DNA from: CANDOC01 sp965261725
GTDB taxonomy: Bacteria; Pseudomonadota; Gammaproteobacteria; Pseudomonadales; Endozoicomonadaceae
Reading direction: 5' to 3'
Length of the DNA stretch: 64,000 nucleotides
Assembly: GCA_965261725.1 (NCBI GenBank)
Contig: CBDHDU010000051.1
Location: forward strand, 1 to 64,000
This document shows positions 17,160 through 26,718 of this stretch, piece by piece; position 1 is the stretch's first letter; every line of letters begins with the position of its first letter. Below the pieces are notes generated by a model that saw only the letters and a program-made list of their open reading frames with translations, searched no databases and had not been told where the DNA came from. The position numbers were made by a program, and so were the translations under genes.

Positions 17160-18455
17160 TTACGCCAGCGGATGACGCAGAATGATTGTCTCGTTGCGAT
17201 CCGGGCCGGTAGAAATGATATCTACTGGCGCGCCAGTCAGCTCTTCCAGACGCTTGATGTAAGCCTTGGCATTTTCCGGCAGCGCATCAATGGTCTTGGC
17301 GCCGAAGGTGCTTTCGCTCCAGCCCGGCAGCTCTTCATAAGCCGGGATCACTTTAGCGCAGTCTTCTGCTGCGGCAGAGAAGCCCAGTTCATTACCGTCA
17401 GCATCAACATAACCAACGCAGACTTTTACGGTTTCCAGTCCGTCCAGCACATCCAGTTTGGTCAGGCAGATACCGGACACACTGTTCATTTCAACGGCAC
17501 GACGCAGGGCAACCGCGTCATACCAGCCGGTACGACGGGCACGACCGGTTGTCGCACCAAACTCGTGGCCTTTTTCTGCCAGATGACGACCATCGTCATC
17601 AAACAGTTCAGTCGGGAACGGGCCACTGCCAACACGGGTGGTGTAAGCCTTGGTAATACCCAGCACGTAATCCAGATACAGCGGACCCACGCCACTACCG
17701 GTGGATGCACCACCTGCGGTGGTATTGGAAGAGGTTACGAACGGATAGGTACCGTGGTCGATATCCAACAGTGAACCCTGAGCACCTTCAAACAGGATGT
17801 TTTCACCCGCACGACGGTGATCGTGCAGCGTATCCGCAACCGGCTCCATCATTGGCTTCAGCTGCTCAGCCATCGCCAGTGTTTCGTTCAGAACGCTTTC
17901 AACATTAACCGGCTCAGCCTTCAGGTAATGTTCCAGTACAAAGTTATGGTACTCCATGACTTTGCGCAGTTTCTCTTCAAACAGGACCGGATCCAGTACA
18001 TCACCCAGACGAATACCGCGACGGGCAACCTTATCTTCATAAGCCGGGCCAATGCCGCGACCGGTCGTACCAATCTTGTCGTTACCCCGTGCTTTTTCAC
18101 GGGCAACATCCAGCGCCACGTGATAAGGCAGAATCAACGGGCAGGAAGGGCTCAGACGCAGACGCTCACGCACCGGCACATTGCTTTCTTCCAGCTGGGC
18201 AATTTCCTTCAGCAATGCTTCCGGAGACAGCACCACACCATTACCGATGTAGCACTTCACACCTTCGCGCAGAATGCCGGAAGGAATCAGGTGCAGAACG
18301 GTTTTCTCACCATCAATAACCAGTGTGTGACCTGCGTTGTGACCGCCCTGGAAACGAACGACAGCGCTAACCTGATCAGTCAGCAAGTCAACAATTTTAC
18401 CTTTGCCTTCGTCACCCCATTGGGTGCCCAGAATGACTACGTTCTTACCCATCAT
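17160..18455 (-). CDS. purA: Adenylosuccinate synthetase
   Basis: This enzyme catalyses the GTP-dependent step from IMP and aspartate to adenylosuccinate in AMP synthesis. The 431-residue product has the P-loop-like GTQWGDEGKGKIVDLL at 9-24, the IMP-binding FQGGHNAGHTLV at 36-47, TTGRGIGPAYEDK near 132 and the GTP-binding C-terminal STGPDRNETI. The length matches E. coli PurA. It follows hisZ, as in many Pseudomonas relatives, and is closed by its own terminator. Confidence 0.98.
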   Translation of the reverse strand: MMGKNVVILGTQWGDEGKGKIVDLLTDQVSAVVRFQGGHNAGHTLVIDGEKTVLHLIPSGILREGVKCYIGNGVVLSPEALLKEIAQLEESNVPVRERLRLSPSCPLILPYHVALDVAREKARGNDKIGTTGRGIGPAYEDKVARRGIRLGDVLDPVLFEEKLRKVMEYHNFVLEHYLKAEPVNVESVLNETLAMAEQLKPMMEPVADTLHDHRRAGENILFEGAQGSLLDIDHGTYPFVTSSNTTAGGASTGSGVGPLYLDYVLGITKAYTTRVGSGPFPTELFDDDGRHLAEKGHEFGATTGRARRTGWYDAVALRRAVEMNSVSGICLTKLDVLDGLETVKVCVGYVDADGNELGFSAAAEDCAKVIPAYEELPGWSESTFGAKTIDALPENAKAYIKRLEELTGAPVDIISTGPDRNETIILRHPLA

Positions 18456-18523
18456 TACGTCTCTTTAAACGTGAAGCGCTATAACATGACATCCCGGACC
18501 TGCACCTGCAGTTAACCCCCGGG

Positions 18524-18548
18524 CAAAGTGTCTTTACACGACACTTTG
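18524..18548. promoter_or_regulatory. Hairpin in the purA leader
   Basis: CAAAGTGTC and GACACTTTG are perfect 9-base arms separated by seven bases, about 70 bases upstream of the purA start. It could be an operator or a leader structure. No purine-repressor consensus is evident. Confidence 0.3.
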
Positions 18549-18625
18549 TTTCAAACAGTCGGTTTTCAGTCGCTGAAAAAGACTGTCTTTCAGCCCACAA
18601 TCTATCATCAAGACAACAGCAAACA

Positions 18626-18643
18626 GCCCGACCTAAGCCGGGC
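18626..18643 (-). terminator. Short hairpin after hisZ
   Basis: GCCCG pairs with CGGGC with an 8-base loop, 50 bases past the hisZ stop codon and upstream of purA. No real T tract follows, so this is a weak call. Confidence 0.35.
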
Positions 18644-18692
18644 GATTTACAGATTCCCTGGAAACTGAGTTGTGAAACCTGAATTTCAGATT

Positions 18693-19871
18693 CTATCCGA
18701 CTGGCTTAACTTCCCAGCCCTGACTCGTGTGTTGCAGCATCTGGTCATAATCCAGTAGTGCTGCATTAACATCAGTGCCCGGCAGTGCACGGACAACACG
18801 TACTCCCTGATCCCGCAGATCTCGAACTACATTTTCCGGCGCATCAGCCGGTGCCAGAATACCGGTTGCTTGTACATCAATCTGCTCAACAAGTTTCAGC
18901 AACAGCCGTAAATCGGTACTGAAACCCGTCGCAGGACGAGAGCGCCCAAAAACTTCACCAATCCCGTCATAACGGCCACCCTTGGCAACAGCCTGCCCCA
19001 TTCCGGCAACATACGCGGCAAAAACAACGCCGGTGTGGTAGTTGTAGCCACGTAACTCACTGAGATCGAAGTAGCAATTTACATCCGGGTAAGCCTGCTG
19101 AATGACATCAGCAAGTGCTTTCAGTGATGCTAAAGCTTGCTTTACTGTATCAGGTGCCTTAGCCAACACGGCAGCTGCCCGATCCAATACAGATACATCG
19201 CCGGATAGTTCAGGCAATGCACATAACATTTCTGCCAGTTCCGGGTCTGAGATATGCTGTTTTACCAGCAGTTCAACCTCAGATACGGCTTTACGCTGCA
19301 AAGCTTCAAAAAGAGCCGCCTGTTGTTCTTCACCCAGGGCGGCCGCCAGTGTCAGCTGGCGATAAATATCAACATGCCCCAGATCCAGCGTAATATTTTC
19401 GACACCCGTCACCGTGAGGGTTTCCAGCATCAGTGATATCACTTCAATATCACTTTCTATACCTTTATGTCCGTATAACTCTGCGCCCACCTGAATCGGC
19501 GTTCGCGAAGCTCCCGGACTCGCGGGTCGGGTGTGGAATACCCGGCCTGCATAACATAAACGACTGGGTCCCTCTGCTCCCAGTGTGTGGGCATCAATGC
19601 GTGCCACTGCCGGGGTGGTATCAGCTACCAGCCCCATAGTCCGACCAGTGAGCTGGTCGGTAAGCTTGAATGTCTGCAGGGTCAGGTCACTGCCGACACC
19701 TGCGGCCAGTGATTCCAGATACTGAATATGAGGTGGAATCACCAGTTCATATCCCCAGGTGCGATAAAGATCCAGCAACTGGCGACGCAATTCTTCGACC
19801 TGCCAGGCGCGCGGCGGCAGGACTTCTTCAATACCATCAGGTAACAACCAACGATCTGCCATTGTCATCAT
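18693..19871 (-). CDS. hisZ: ATP phosphoribosyltransferase regulatory subunit HisZ
   Basis: This histidyl-tRNA-synthetase-like protein lacks aminoacylation activity and serves as the regulatory partner of the short HisG in histidine synthesis. The 392-residue product has the class II core: WLLPDGIEEVLPPRAWQVEELRRQLLD, YELVIPPHIQYLESL (motif 1-like), LCYAGRVFHTRPASPGASRTPIQVGAELYG (motif 2-like, split around residue 120) and VAKGGRYDGIGEVFGRSRPATGFS. It lacks the anticodon-binding domain of true HisRS. It sits between the DUF2065 gene and purA, its classic position. The first of three closely spaced methionines is taken as start. Confidence 0.95.
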   Translation of the reverse strand: MMTMADRWLLPDGIEEVLPPRAWQVEELRRQLLDLYRTWGYELVIPPHIQYLESLAAGVGSDLTLQTFKLTDQLTGRTMGLVADTTPAVARIDAHTLGAEGPSRLCYAGRVFHTRPASPGASRTPIQVGAELYGHKGIESDIEVISLMLETLTVTGVENITLDLGHVDIYRQLTLAAALGEEQQAALFEALQRKAVSEVELLVKQHISDPELAEMLCALPELSGDVSVLDRAAAVLAKAPDTVKQALASLKALADVIQQAYPDVNCYFDLSELRGYNYHTGVVFAAYVAGMGQAVAKGGRYDGIGEVFGRSRPATGFSTDLRLLLKLVEQIDVQATGILAPADAPENVVRDLRDQGVRVVRALPGTDVNAALLDYDQMLQHTSQGWEVKPVG

Positions 19872-19953
19872 TATTCTCTCGATACGGCGGAAGACCTTCT
19901 ATATAACAACTTCATACCCGGGCACGCAGACTATAACCGCATTGTGAGGTACT

Positions 19954-20145
19954 TCAGTTAACCAGATACAGCAGCACGGTGCCCAGCACCATACTGATGA
20001 GCCCCATCATGCGCAGGGAACGATCATCAGTTACCGCCAGCAACGTCACCATGCGCCGCCAGCGACCGGGGTAGAGGAAAGGTATAATGCCTTCAAATAC
20101 CAGCATCAGGCAAAAAGCAACCATCAGTAGTCGCCAGGTTTCCAT
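19954..20145 (-). CDS. DUF2065 small membrane protein (YjeT-like)
   Basis: This 63-residue inner-membrane protein has two hydrophobic segments, LLMVAFCLMLVFEGIIPFL near the start and MGLISMVLGTVLLYL at the end, joined by the basic PGRWRRM loop. The same family sits between hflC and purA/hisZ in many gammaproteobacteria. The longer frame from 20160 is possible, but an AGGAGAG ribosome site stands at the right distance from ATG 20145, so I use that start. Function is unknown. Confidence 0.85.
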   Translation of the reverse strand: METWRLLMVAFCLMLVFEGIIPFLYPGRWRRMVTLLAVTDDRSLRMMGLISMVLGTVLLYLVN

Positions 20146-20216
20146 AACGCTCTCCTGCATCCCATTGCTGACTCATCCTGAGTCTGGCCGGGCTATCCTA
20201 ATTGCAGCCCACAAAA

Positions 20217-20237
20217 AAACCGGGGCGAACCCGGTTT
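20217..20237 (-). terminator. Rho-independent terminator after hflC
   Basis: AAACCGGG and CCCGGTTT form perfect arms around GCGAA-type loop bases, followed on the minus strand by seven Ts. It closes the hflK-hflC unit. Confidence 0.8.
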
Positions 20238-20373
20238 GCATAATCTTAACACATCAACTGCACTTCTGTATTCATGCTACCTGCCCGAATGATTAAGCGC
20301 TCACTCCTTATTACGGCAGGTAAAACCACACCACCTTCAGTCCTGAGCCCAAAGGTGGCGGGAGTCATCCGGC

Positions 20374-21246
20374 TTAGTTTCCTTCCCGGTTTTTCAGGAA
20401 GCGGAAGAAATCACTATCCGGTTCAAGCAGCATCACATCTCCAGACTTGCTGAAGGTTTCACGATAGGCCTGCAGGCTACGATAGAAAGCGTAGAAATCG
20501 CGATCCTGATTGTAAGCCTCAGCATAGATAGCCGCAGCCAACGCATCACCTTCACCACGTACCTTTTCAGCTTCCTGATAGGCTTTCGCCATCAGTACGC
20601 GCTGCTCACGATCCGCGTTCGCCATGATACCTTCAGCGATTTCCTTACCCTTTGAACGGTATTCCTGCGCTTCTTTCTCACGCTCGGAAGACATCCGCTC
20701 GAATACGGAATCACTTACCTGTGGCGGCAGGTCAACACGCTTTACCCGCACGTCCAGCACTTCCACACCCATTTCAGTCTGGGCAACGGAGTCAAGGCTG
20801 GTCGTAATGTCGGCCATCAGCTCATCACGCTGACCAGAAACTACCTCGTTCAGGGTCAAGCCACCGAACTTGTTACGCATTCTGGATTCAGCACGCTGTG
20901 CCAGCAGGCTGTTAGCTCGCAGCTGGTCACCGGCAGTTGCACGGTAGTAGCTGTAAACATCAGAGATACGCCACTTAATGTAAGAGTCCACGATAACCGC
21001 TTTCTTTTCCAGCGTCAGGAAACGCTCGGAAGGCACATCAAGGTTTTGCAGACGGGCATCATAAGCACGCACCTTGTCCACAAACGGCAGCTTGGCATGA
21101 AGACCTGCTTCTACGTTTGGCTTGATGATCTGACCAAATCGCAGCACGACTGCGCGCTCCCGCTCGCTTACTACATACAGGCTGTTAACGCCCAGCAGCA
21201 CCAACAGGGCAATTGCAATCAAAAAACTCAGTGATCTGGAGCTCAT
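20374..21246 (-). CDS. hflC: FtsH modulator HflC
   Basis: This membrane-anchored SPFH/prohibitin-domain protein forms the HflKC cage around the FtsH protease. The 290-residue product has an N-terminal hydrophobic anchor (FLIAIALLVLLGVNSLYVV), the SPFH domain starting SERERAVVLRFGQI, and the FAKSG-like tail QAYRETFSKSGDVMLLEPDSDFFRFLK. The start overlaps the hflK stop by four bases, so the two are translationally coupled. Confidence 0.97.
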   Translation of the reverse strand: MSSRSLSFLIAIALLVLLGVNSLYVVSERERAVVLRFGQIIKPNVEAGLHAKLPFVDKVRAYDARLQNLDVPSERFLTLEKKAVIVDSYIKWRISDVYSYYRATAGDQLRANSLLAQRAESRMRNKFGGLTLNEVVSGQRDELMADITTSLDSVAQTEMGVEVLDVRVKRVDLPPQVSDSVFERMSSEREKEAQEYRSKGKEIAEGIMANADREQRVLMAKAYQEAEKVRGEGDALAAAIYAEAYNQDRDFYAFYRSLQAYRETFSKSGDVMLLEPDSDFFRFLKNREGN

Positions 21247-22430
21247 CGGCTAGTCCTCCCTGAACGGGCAGAGTTCACTCTTCGGCTCAGTTCATCAGCG
21301 ACCTTGCCTGCCAGTTCATTCAGTTCCTGACTGGACATTTCGTTACGACCGGAAGCAGCATCCGCGCCGGATTGCTTTTCCATCAATTTATCCAGTGGCA
21401 GGTACATCATATTGTTGCCACCTTCGACATCAACCAATACTTTACTGGTGTTACCGAGAACTTCCTCCATTGTTTCCAGATAGAGACGTTCACGGGTCAC
21501 CTCAGGCGCACGCTGATACTCCACCAGCAGTTTGGTGAAACGTTCAGCATCACCTTCTGCACGGGCTACGATGGTTTCACGGTATCCGTTGGCTTCCTCG
21601 GTAATACGTTGAGCCTTACCACGGGCTTCAGGAACAATTCGGTTCGAATAAGCTTCCGCCTTGTTCTTCGCACGCTCTTCGTCTTCACGGGCACGGATTA
21701 CATCATCAAATGATGCTTGTACCTCACGTGGAGGCTGGGCACTTTCAACGTTGATTTTGGAAATTTCCAGACCGGTTCCGTAGCTGTCCAGATAAGTCTG
21801 CAGTCGGTCTTTAACCTCAACCGCCAGCAATTCACGACCTTCTGTCAGTACCTGGTGCATTTCAGAACTACCCACTACATGACGCAGGGCACTCTGTGTT
21901 GCTTCCTCAAGACTCTTCAGCGGTTGCGCCACTTCCAGTACATACTTCTGAATATCAGAAGTCTTGTACTGAACAGACATGGCAACTTCGACGATATTCT
22001 CGTCTTCTGTCAGCATTTGCTGTTTGAGGTTATAAGTACGAAGTTCAGTTACGTTTTCCTGATATTTGGACTGCATCGGTGGGAAATAAATATGCAGACC
22101 GGGACCAACCGTTTCGGAGTACTTACCAAAGGTCAGAATAACAGCACGTTCTTTTTCATCAATTGTATAGGTAGCATTCCACAGATACACCACAAAGGCG
22201 ATCAGCAGAATACCGACAAACAGGCTTCCGCCTCCGGCATTACCGTTATCGGTACTTTTGCCCGAGCCTCCGCCCTTGCCGCCAAGAAAACCATTCAGTT
22301 TTTCCTGCAGCTTGCGAAAAGCATCATCCAGATCAGGTGGCCCCTGATTCTTGTTTCCACGTCCCCCGTTCCCGCGATTACCGCCACCCCAAGGATCCTG
22401 ATTATTTCCACCCGGCTCGTTCCAGGCCAT
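21243..22430 (-). CDS. hflK: FtsH modulator HflK
   Basis: HflK partners HflC in controlling FtsH. The start at 22430 gives MAWNEPGGNNQDPWGGG, the typical glycine-rich HflK N-terminus, with a GGAG ribosome site in front; the open frame reaches further upstream to 22577 but those 49 residues do not look HflK-like. The product is 395 residues: a cytoplasmic Gly/Asn-rich tail, one membrane segment (SLFVGILLIAFVVYLWNA), then the SPFH domain beginning TIDEKERAVILTFGKY. It is separated from hflX by a strong terminator and 340 bases, so it probably has its own promoter. Confidence 0.96.
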   Translation of the reverse strand: MAWNEPGGNNQDPWGGGNRGNGGRGNKNQGPPDLDDAFRKLQEKLNGFLGGKGGGSGKSTDNGNAGGGSLFVGILLIAFVVYLWNATYTIDEKERAVILTFGKYSETVGPGLHIYFPPMQSKYQENVTELRTYNLKQQMLTEDENIVEVAMSVQYKTSDIQKYVLEVAQPLKSLEEATQSALRHVVGSSEMHQVLTEGRELLAVEVKDRLQTYLDSYGTGLEISKINVESAQPPREVQASFDDVIRAREDEERAKNKAEAYSNRIVPEARGKAQRITEEANGYRETIVARAEGDAERFTKLLVEYQRAPEVTRERLYLETMEEVLGNTSKVLVDVEGGNNMMYLPLDKLMEKQSGADAASGRNEMSSQELNELAGKVADELSRRVNSARSGRTSR

Positions 22431-22731
22431 AGATATCTCCGTCGCGTCAGCGTTCAATAAATGTCGACCGGCTCGCTGGCACCCGGTCAGGACGGCTACA
22501 TACGGAGGCAATTGTAGGGTTTGCCCTGACTTTAACGCAAGGCAATAGCACGATATGCCATAAATATCCGGAAGCAAAGCATCCCAACGCAGGTCTCTTC
22601 CGCGATTTATATGGGGGCAAACCTACATACTTCTACCCCAGATCCCAAATTAAACGTTAAATAACGCCATGAACATAGCATTTTTTGTTTCTCTACGGAT
22701 CTGATCGCAATTTCTGCCCACATAAACGCAT

Positions 22732-22759
22732 AAAAAAAAGAGCCTTCCGGCTCTTTTTT
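22732..22759. terminator. Bidirectional-looking terminator between hflX and hflK
   Basis: An A-run, GAGCC, TTCC, GGCTC and a T-run form a compact symmetric hairpin 12 bases past the hflX stop codon. It works on the minus strand for hflX. The remaining 22431-22731 gap shows nothing beyond the likely hflK promoter. Confidence 0.88.
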
Positions 22760-22770
22760 ACTGATCAGTA

Positions 22771-24060
22771 TCACCCTGTCATCAGGGCTTCAGCATCCAC
22801 GCCTTCCTGACTGAAGATGCGATCCAGATCTGCCCGTGGCATGGAGATTTCCACCAGCATTTGTCCCTGCTCATCGTAGCGCTCTTTAACTACGCCACCT
22901 GCTTCATACAAGCGTGCCCGCAGTTTGCCCTGCTGGTAACCGAGATTCAGTTCGCACTGCACTAAATCTTTGCCAAGTTTTTCAGCAATCGCCTGATGGA
23001 GCAGGTCAATACCTTCACCTGTGATGGCTGACAACCATACTCGAATGGGCTGGCCTTGATCGTTGTAATCAATACCCGGCTCACGTCCGGGCAGCAGGTC
23101 AATTTTGTTATAAACCTGCAGGCAAGGAATTTCATTAGCCTGAATTTCATCCAGAACCAACTCTACCTGTTCGATATTATCGCGACGCTCCGGGTCAAAG
23201 GCATCGATAACGTGCAGCAGCAGGTCAGCATCCGTGGTTTCTTCCAGTGTTGCACGGAAGGCTTCAACCAGCTTGTGTGGCAAATGGCGAATAAAGCCTA
23301 CCGTATCGGCAAATACAACCGGGCCAATATCCGGCAACATGAGGCGGCGCAGGGTTGGATCAAGCGTCGCAAATAACTGGTCTGCCGCATAAACCTCGGC
23401 ATCCGTCATTTTATTGAATAATGTTGATTTACCTGCGTTGGTATAACCCACTAGAGAAACCGTCGGCAACTGTACTTTACGTCTGGCTTTACGCCCCTGA
23501 TTCCGCTGACGTCTTACTTTTTCAAGGCGGGCACTGATGGACTTAATACGTCCACGCAGCAAACGGCGGTCGGTTTCCAGCTGGGTTTCACCCGGGCCTC
23601 GCAAACCAATACCACCTTTCTGGCGCTCAAGGTGGGTCCAGCCTCTGACCAGGCGGGTGCTGAGATGCTGGAGCTGTGCCAGTTCAACCTGAAGCTTACC
23701 TTCATGGGTTCGGGCACGCTGGGCAAAGATATCGAGAATCAGACCGGTACGGTCAATGACGCGGCAGCCAAGTACCTTTTCAAGGTTTCGTTCCTGACTG
23801 GGGCTTAATGCATGGTTAAACAGTACTACGTCGGCTTCTGAGGCACGTACTGTTTCAGCCAGTTCTTCGACTTTACCAATCCCGATCAAATAACGCGGAC
23901 TGGGTTCGTGACGGCTGACGGTTACAAAATCTACGGCGTTTACGCCTGCAGAATGAACTAATTCCTGAAATTCTCTGGAATCTTCCCGATCTTTTTCGTC
24001 GGAGAACTCTAGATGTACGAGTACGGCGTTTTCACCGCCCTCATAGCGATCAAAAAACAA
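22771..24060 (-). CDS. hflX: GTPase HflX
   Basis: This ribosome-associated GTPase rescues or splits stalled ribosomes, especially after heat stress. The 429-residue product has the HflX N-terminal domain (EELAETVRASEADVVLFNHALSPSQERNLE) and coiled-coil linker. G motifs follow: GYTNAGKSTLFN (about 203-214), DTVGFIRHLPH and NKIDLL. It follows hfq in the conserved miaA-hfq-hflX order and ends at a strong terminator. Confidence 0.97.
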   Translation of the reverse strand: MFFDRYEGGENAVLVHLEFSDEKDREDSREFQELVHSAGVNAVDFVTVSRHEPSPRYLIGIGKVEELAETVRASEADVVLFNHALSPSQERNLEKVLGCRVIDRTGLILDIFAQRARTHEGKLQVELAQLQHLSTRLVRGWTHLERQKGGIGLRGPGETQLETDRRLLRGRIKSISARLEKVRRQRNQGRKARRKVQLPTVSLVGYTNAGKSTLFNKMTDAEVYAADQLFATLDPTLRRLMLPDIGPVVFADTVGFIRHLPHKLVEAFRATLEETTDADLLLHVIDAFDPERRDNIEQVELVLDEIQANEIPCLQVYNKIDLLPGREPGIDYNDQGQPIRVWLSAITGEGIDLLHQAIAEKLGKDLVQCELNLGYQQGKLRARLYEAGGVVKERYDEQGQMLVEISMPRADLDRIFSQEGVDAEALMTG

Positions 24061-24229
24061 CCAAATACTCCTGCAAACTGAAGCTGCTCAGATTTGAGTT
24101 ATTAAGGATAAGAACAGTCCTTGAATTTCGCTGGCAGATTAAACTACAGGTCAATCAGCTAACAGGCAATTTTCTGTAGATGATTTGTATGTAACTAATG
24201 TGCCAGCGGATATGCTGACAGCGCTGGAA

Positions 24230-24484
24230 TTAAACCAGTGGCGGCTGAGCTTCACCTTCCGGAGTCTGCATTGGCAGGCGAACCGGGCGGCTAGGTACAA
24301 CAGTAGAAACAGCGTGCTTGTAAACCATCTGGCTGACGGTGTTCTTCAGCAGGATAACGAACTGGTCGAAAGACTCGATCTGACCCTGCAGCTTAATGCC
24401 GTTTACCAGATAAATAGAAACCGGAACACGTTCTTTGCGCAGAACATTCAGGTAAGGGTCTTGTAAGGAATGCCCTTTTGACAT
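24230..24484 (-). CDS. hfq: RNA chaperone Hfq
   Basis: This Sm-like hexamer promotes pairing of small RNAs with mRNAs. The 84-residue product begins MSKGHSLQDPYLNVLRKERVPVS. It carries the Sm1 block (YLVNGIKLQGQIESFDQFVILLK) and the Sm2 YKHAVSTVVPSRPV, nearly identical to other gammaproteobacterial Hfq, with a short C-terminal tail. It sits between miaA and hflX. GGAG precedes ATG 24484. Confidence 0.98.
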   Translation of the reverse strand: MSKGHSLQDPYLNVLRKERVPVSIYLVNGIKLQGQIESFDQFVILLKNTVSQMVYKHAVSTVVPSRPVRLPMQTPEGEAQPPLV

Positions 24485-24936
24485 TGCTGTACTCCTATTA
24501 TTTGTAAAATATATAAATCTGTATTGTTGGCGGAAAACTTTCTGTTTTTGCTATCAGGCCAAGCTTTCTGTTTTTACAGCCGTAAAGAATCGTGCTCTAA
24601 AACTACGCACTATAAAAACTTCATACTATAAAAACAGTGTTCGGGGTTAGCGGCTTACTGGCATTTTTGTTCAATACCTGCCCAATAGCTCCCGTTCACC
24701 AATCCAGCATAGACAACCTGTAAAGGTTGGGCACATTAATTCACGCTCTGCAGCCCTTCAATAAGTAATAGCTCCTACCGTCAGACAAGCGCGCAAAAAC
24801 CTTCGCAAGCCTGAACACCAGACTCTTCGGAACACCCATACAAACATAACGGCAAGCTTGGACTTTACTAAGGGACTACACAGAGTAGCTGGCTTCATTA
24901 TAACCTGTTTTACCGCTCTGCACAGAACAGGTTTTT
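24485..24936. other. Gap between miaA and hfq
   Basis: This 452-base stretch has no convincing gene. Its hfq-proximal half is AT-rich and probably holds the hfq promoter. An imperfect stem (AACCTGTT at 24902-24909 with AACAGGTT at 24926-24933) lies right after miaA and may be its terminator, but the T run is on the wrong side for the minus strand. Confidence 0.45.
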
Positions 24937-25887
24937 TCAGCTTTCCGCCACCTCAATAAACGACAACGCACCATCAAAAAGCGTGGGTGAAAGACTGTCC
25001 AGCCAGTGCAAACCGGGCCAGCTTCGTAACCAGGTAAACTGCCTTTTGGCCAGTTGCCGGGTTGCTACGACACCTTTTTCGACCATTTCGTCATAACTGA
25101 GTTCCCCGTCAAGATAGTCCCATGCCTGGCGGTAGCCAACCGCGCGAATAGAGGGCAAAGCTGAATTCAAATCGGCTCGCTGGCGCAGCAGTTTAACTTC
25201 ATCCAGAAACCCCTGCTCCAGCATAATCCTGAATCGCAGCGCTATGCGCTGGTGCAGTACAGCACGCTCCTGAGGTGCAACGACCATGCTGAGAATGCGG
25301 AATGGAAGATTCTCTGAACCTTGCGGGCTTTCGCGCTGCAAATCAGTCATTGGGCGTCCGGTCAGACGATATATTTCCAGCGCCCGCTGCAATCGCTGTG
25401 GGTCATTAGGGTTAATACGTGCGGCAGCGACAGGATCAACCATTTTTAATTCATCATGTAATGCTGACCAGCCTTTTTGGGCTGCTTCTTCAAGTAATGC
25501 TGTCCGGATATTTTCATCTGCAGCAGGTAATGTGGATAAGCCATCACGCAATGCCTTGAAATAAAGCATCGTGCCACCAACCAGCAATGGAATCCGACCC
25601 GCTTCAGTAATGCTGTTGATTTCCCGAAGCGCATCCTGACGAAAGTCAGCGGCGGAATATGGCTCTGCCGGATCTTGAATATCAATCAGCCGGTGAGGTG
25701 CCTGTGCCAGCTCTTCTGCTGATGGCTTAGCGGTACCGATATCCATTCCACGATAAACCATCGCTGAATCAACACTGATAATGTCACAAGGCAGTCGCTG
25801 GCTAAGCTTAATTGCCAGATCGGTTTTGCCCGAAGCTGTCGGCCCCATTAAAAAGATCGCCAGCGGCTTTTGATTCACTTCACTCAT
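24937..25887 (-). CDS. miaA: tRNA dimethylallyltransferase
   Basis: MiaA adds the isopentenyl group to A37 of tRNAs reading U-starting codons. The 316-residue product has the P-loop MGPTASGKTDLAIKL (14-28), DIISVDSAMVYRGMDIGTAKPS, LVGGTMLYFKAL and the C-terminal AVGYRQAWDYLDGE and ATRQLAKRQFTWLRS. The length is normal. In relatives mutL lies immediately upstream; here two plus-strand genes intervene. Confidence 0.98.
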   Translation of the reverse strand: MSEVNQKPLAIFLMGPTASGKTDLAIKLSQRLPCDIISVDSAMVYRGMDIGTAKPSAEELAQAPHRLIDIQDPAEPYSAADFRQDALREINSITEAGRIPLLVGGTMLYFKALRDGLSTLPAADENIRTALLEEAAQKGWSALHDELKMVDPVAAARINPNDPQRLQRALEIYRLTGRPMTDLQRESPQGSENLPFRILSMVVAPQERAVLHQRIALRFRIMLEQGFLDEVKLLRQRADLNSALPSIRAVGYRQAWDYLDGELSYDEMVEKGVVATRQLAKRQFTWLRSWPGLHWLDSLSPTLFDGALSFIEVAES

Positions 25888-25930
25888 ACCGGTAATTCAC
25901 TTGCAACAACGGAATTTATGACTGGATAAA

Positions 25931-25946
25931 CTGTATAAATATACAT
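25931..25946. promoter_or_regulatory. Probable LexA (SOS) box
   Basis: CTGTATAAATATACAT matches the gammaproteobacterial LexA operator CTGT-N8-ACAG at 15 of 16 positions counting the AT-rich core; only the last base departs from the CTGT/ACAG ends. It is about 55 bases before the YdjM-like gene, whose homologues are SOS-controlled. It also lies 45 bases upstream of miaA on the other strand. Confidence 0.6.
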
Positions 25947-26000
25947 ATCCTTGGAAGCATTTCCTTAAATTAATTTCTTGAGCAAGGCCACCATCACATC

Positions 26001-26672
26001 ATGGCCAATTTTCAAACACACCTGACTGTCGCCACCGTCGGCACCGGCATTGTCACTATCGCTGCCCTGGCCAGCATGCAGGTATCCCCTCTTTACGGGT
26101 TACTGTTTTGGGGAGCCGGGATCGTTGGCGGACTATTACCTGATATTGATGCTGACAATTCAAAATCTTTGCAAATAATCTCTAATATCATTACCGCACT
26201 GTTGCTTTGCTTTCTGATGATTGGTTTCAGTTATCTCGAACCACTGAATCTCATCATGGTAGCGTTTGGTTGCCTGTTTGCCGTCAGATTCATTTTGCTT
26301 CCCATTATTCGTCATATGACTGTTCACCGGGGAAACTGGCATTCGTTACTGGCAGGCATCACATCAGGGCTTGTGGTAACCAACCTTTGTTATCACTATT
26401 TAAGCTTTCCCCCGCAGGTCTGCTGGCTGACGGGACTGTTTCTCGGGCTTGGTTTCCTTATTCATCTGGTGCTTGATGAAATATGGGCAATTGACCTCGA
26501 AGGTATGACCCTGAAAAAATCGTTCGGTTCAGCAATCAAACCTTTTCAGGCCAGCACGCCGTGGCATACAACGATCATTACTGCACTCGCAGGCATAATG
26601 CTTTGGATAGCACCTTCATTAAGCGAATTACGCTTCGCCTTACAACCTTTTATCAGGCTGATCTATGGTTAA
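26001..26672 (+). CDS. YdjM-like (DUF457) membrane-bound metal-dependent hydrolase
   Basis: This 223-residue multi-spanning membrane protein has the hallmarks of the LexA-regulated, membrane-bound, metal-dependent hydrolase family (YdjM). These are an early histidine (ANFQTHLTVA), the acidic motif GGLLPDIDADNS after the second membrane segment, HRGNWHSLLAG in the middle and HLVLDEIWAIDLEG near residue 155; together they would bind metal. About six hydrophobic segments are visible. A LexA-box-like sequence lies upstream. The substrate is unknown in the family. With the kinase gene after it, it forms a plus-strand insert in the otherwise minus-strand mutL-miaA junction. Confidence 0.8.
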   Translation: MANFQTHLTVATVGTGIVTIAALASMQVSPLYGLLFWGAGIVGGLLPDIDADNSKSLQIISNIITALLLCFLMIGFSYLEPLNLIMVAFGCLFAVRFILLPIIRHMTVHRGNWHSLLAGITSGLVVTNLCYHYLSFPPQVCWLTGLFLGLGFLIHLVLDEIWAIDLEGMTLKKSFGSAIKPFQASTPWHTTIITALAGIMLWIAPSLSELRFALQPFIRLIYG

Positions 26673-26718
26673 ATAACTCGGATTCCATCTATAAATAAAG
26701 CACATTTAAAGCACTCAA

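Noticed and set aside
21717..22460. 247-residue plus-strand open frame
   Set aside because: It is antisense to hflK with no recognisable features.
22431..22577. 49-residue N-terminal extension of HflK
   Set aside because: The extension is not HflK-like, while the start at 22430 has a good ribosome site and the typical MAWNEPGGN beginning.
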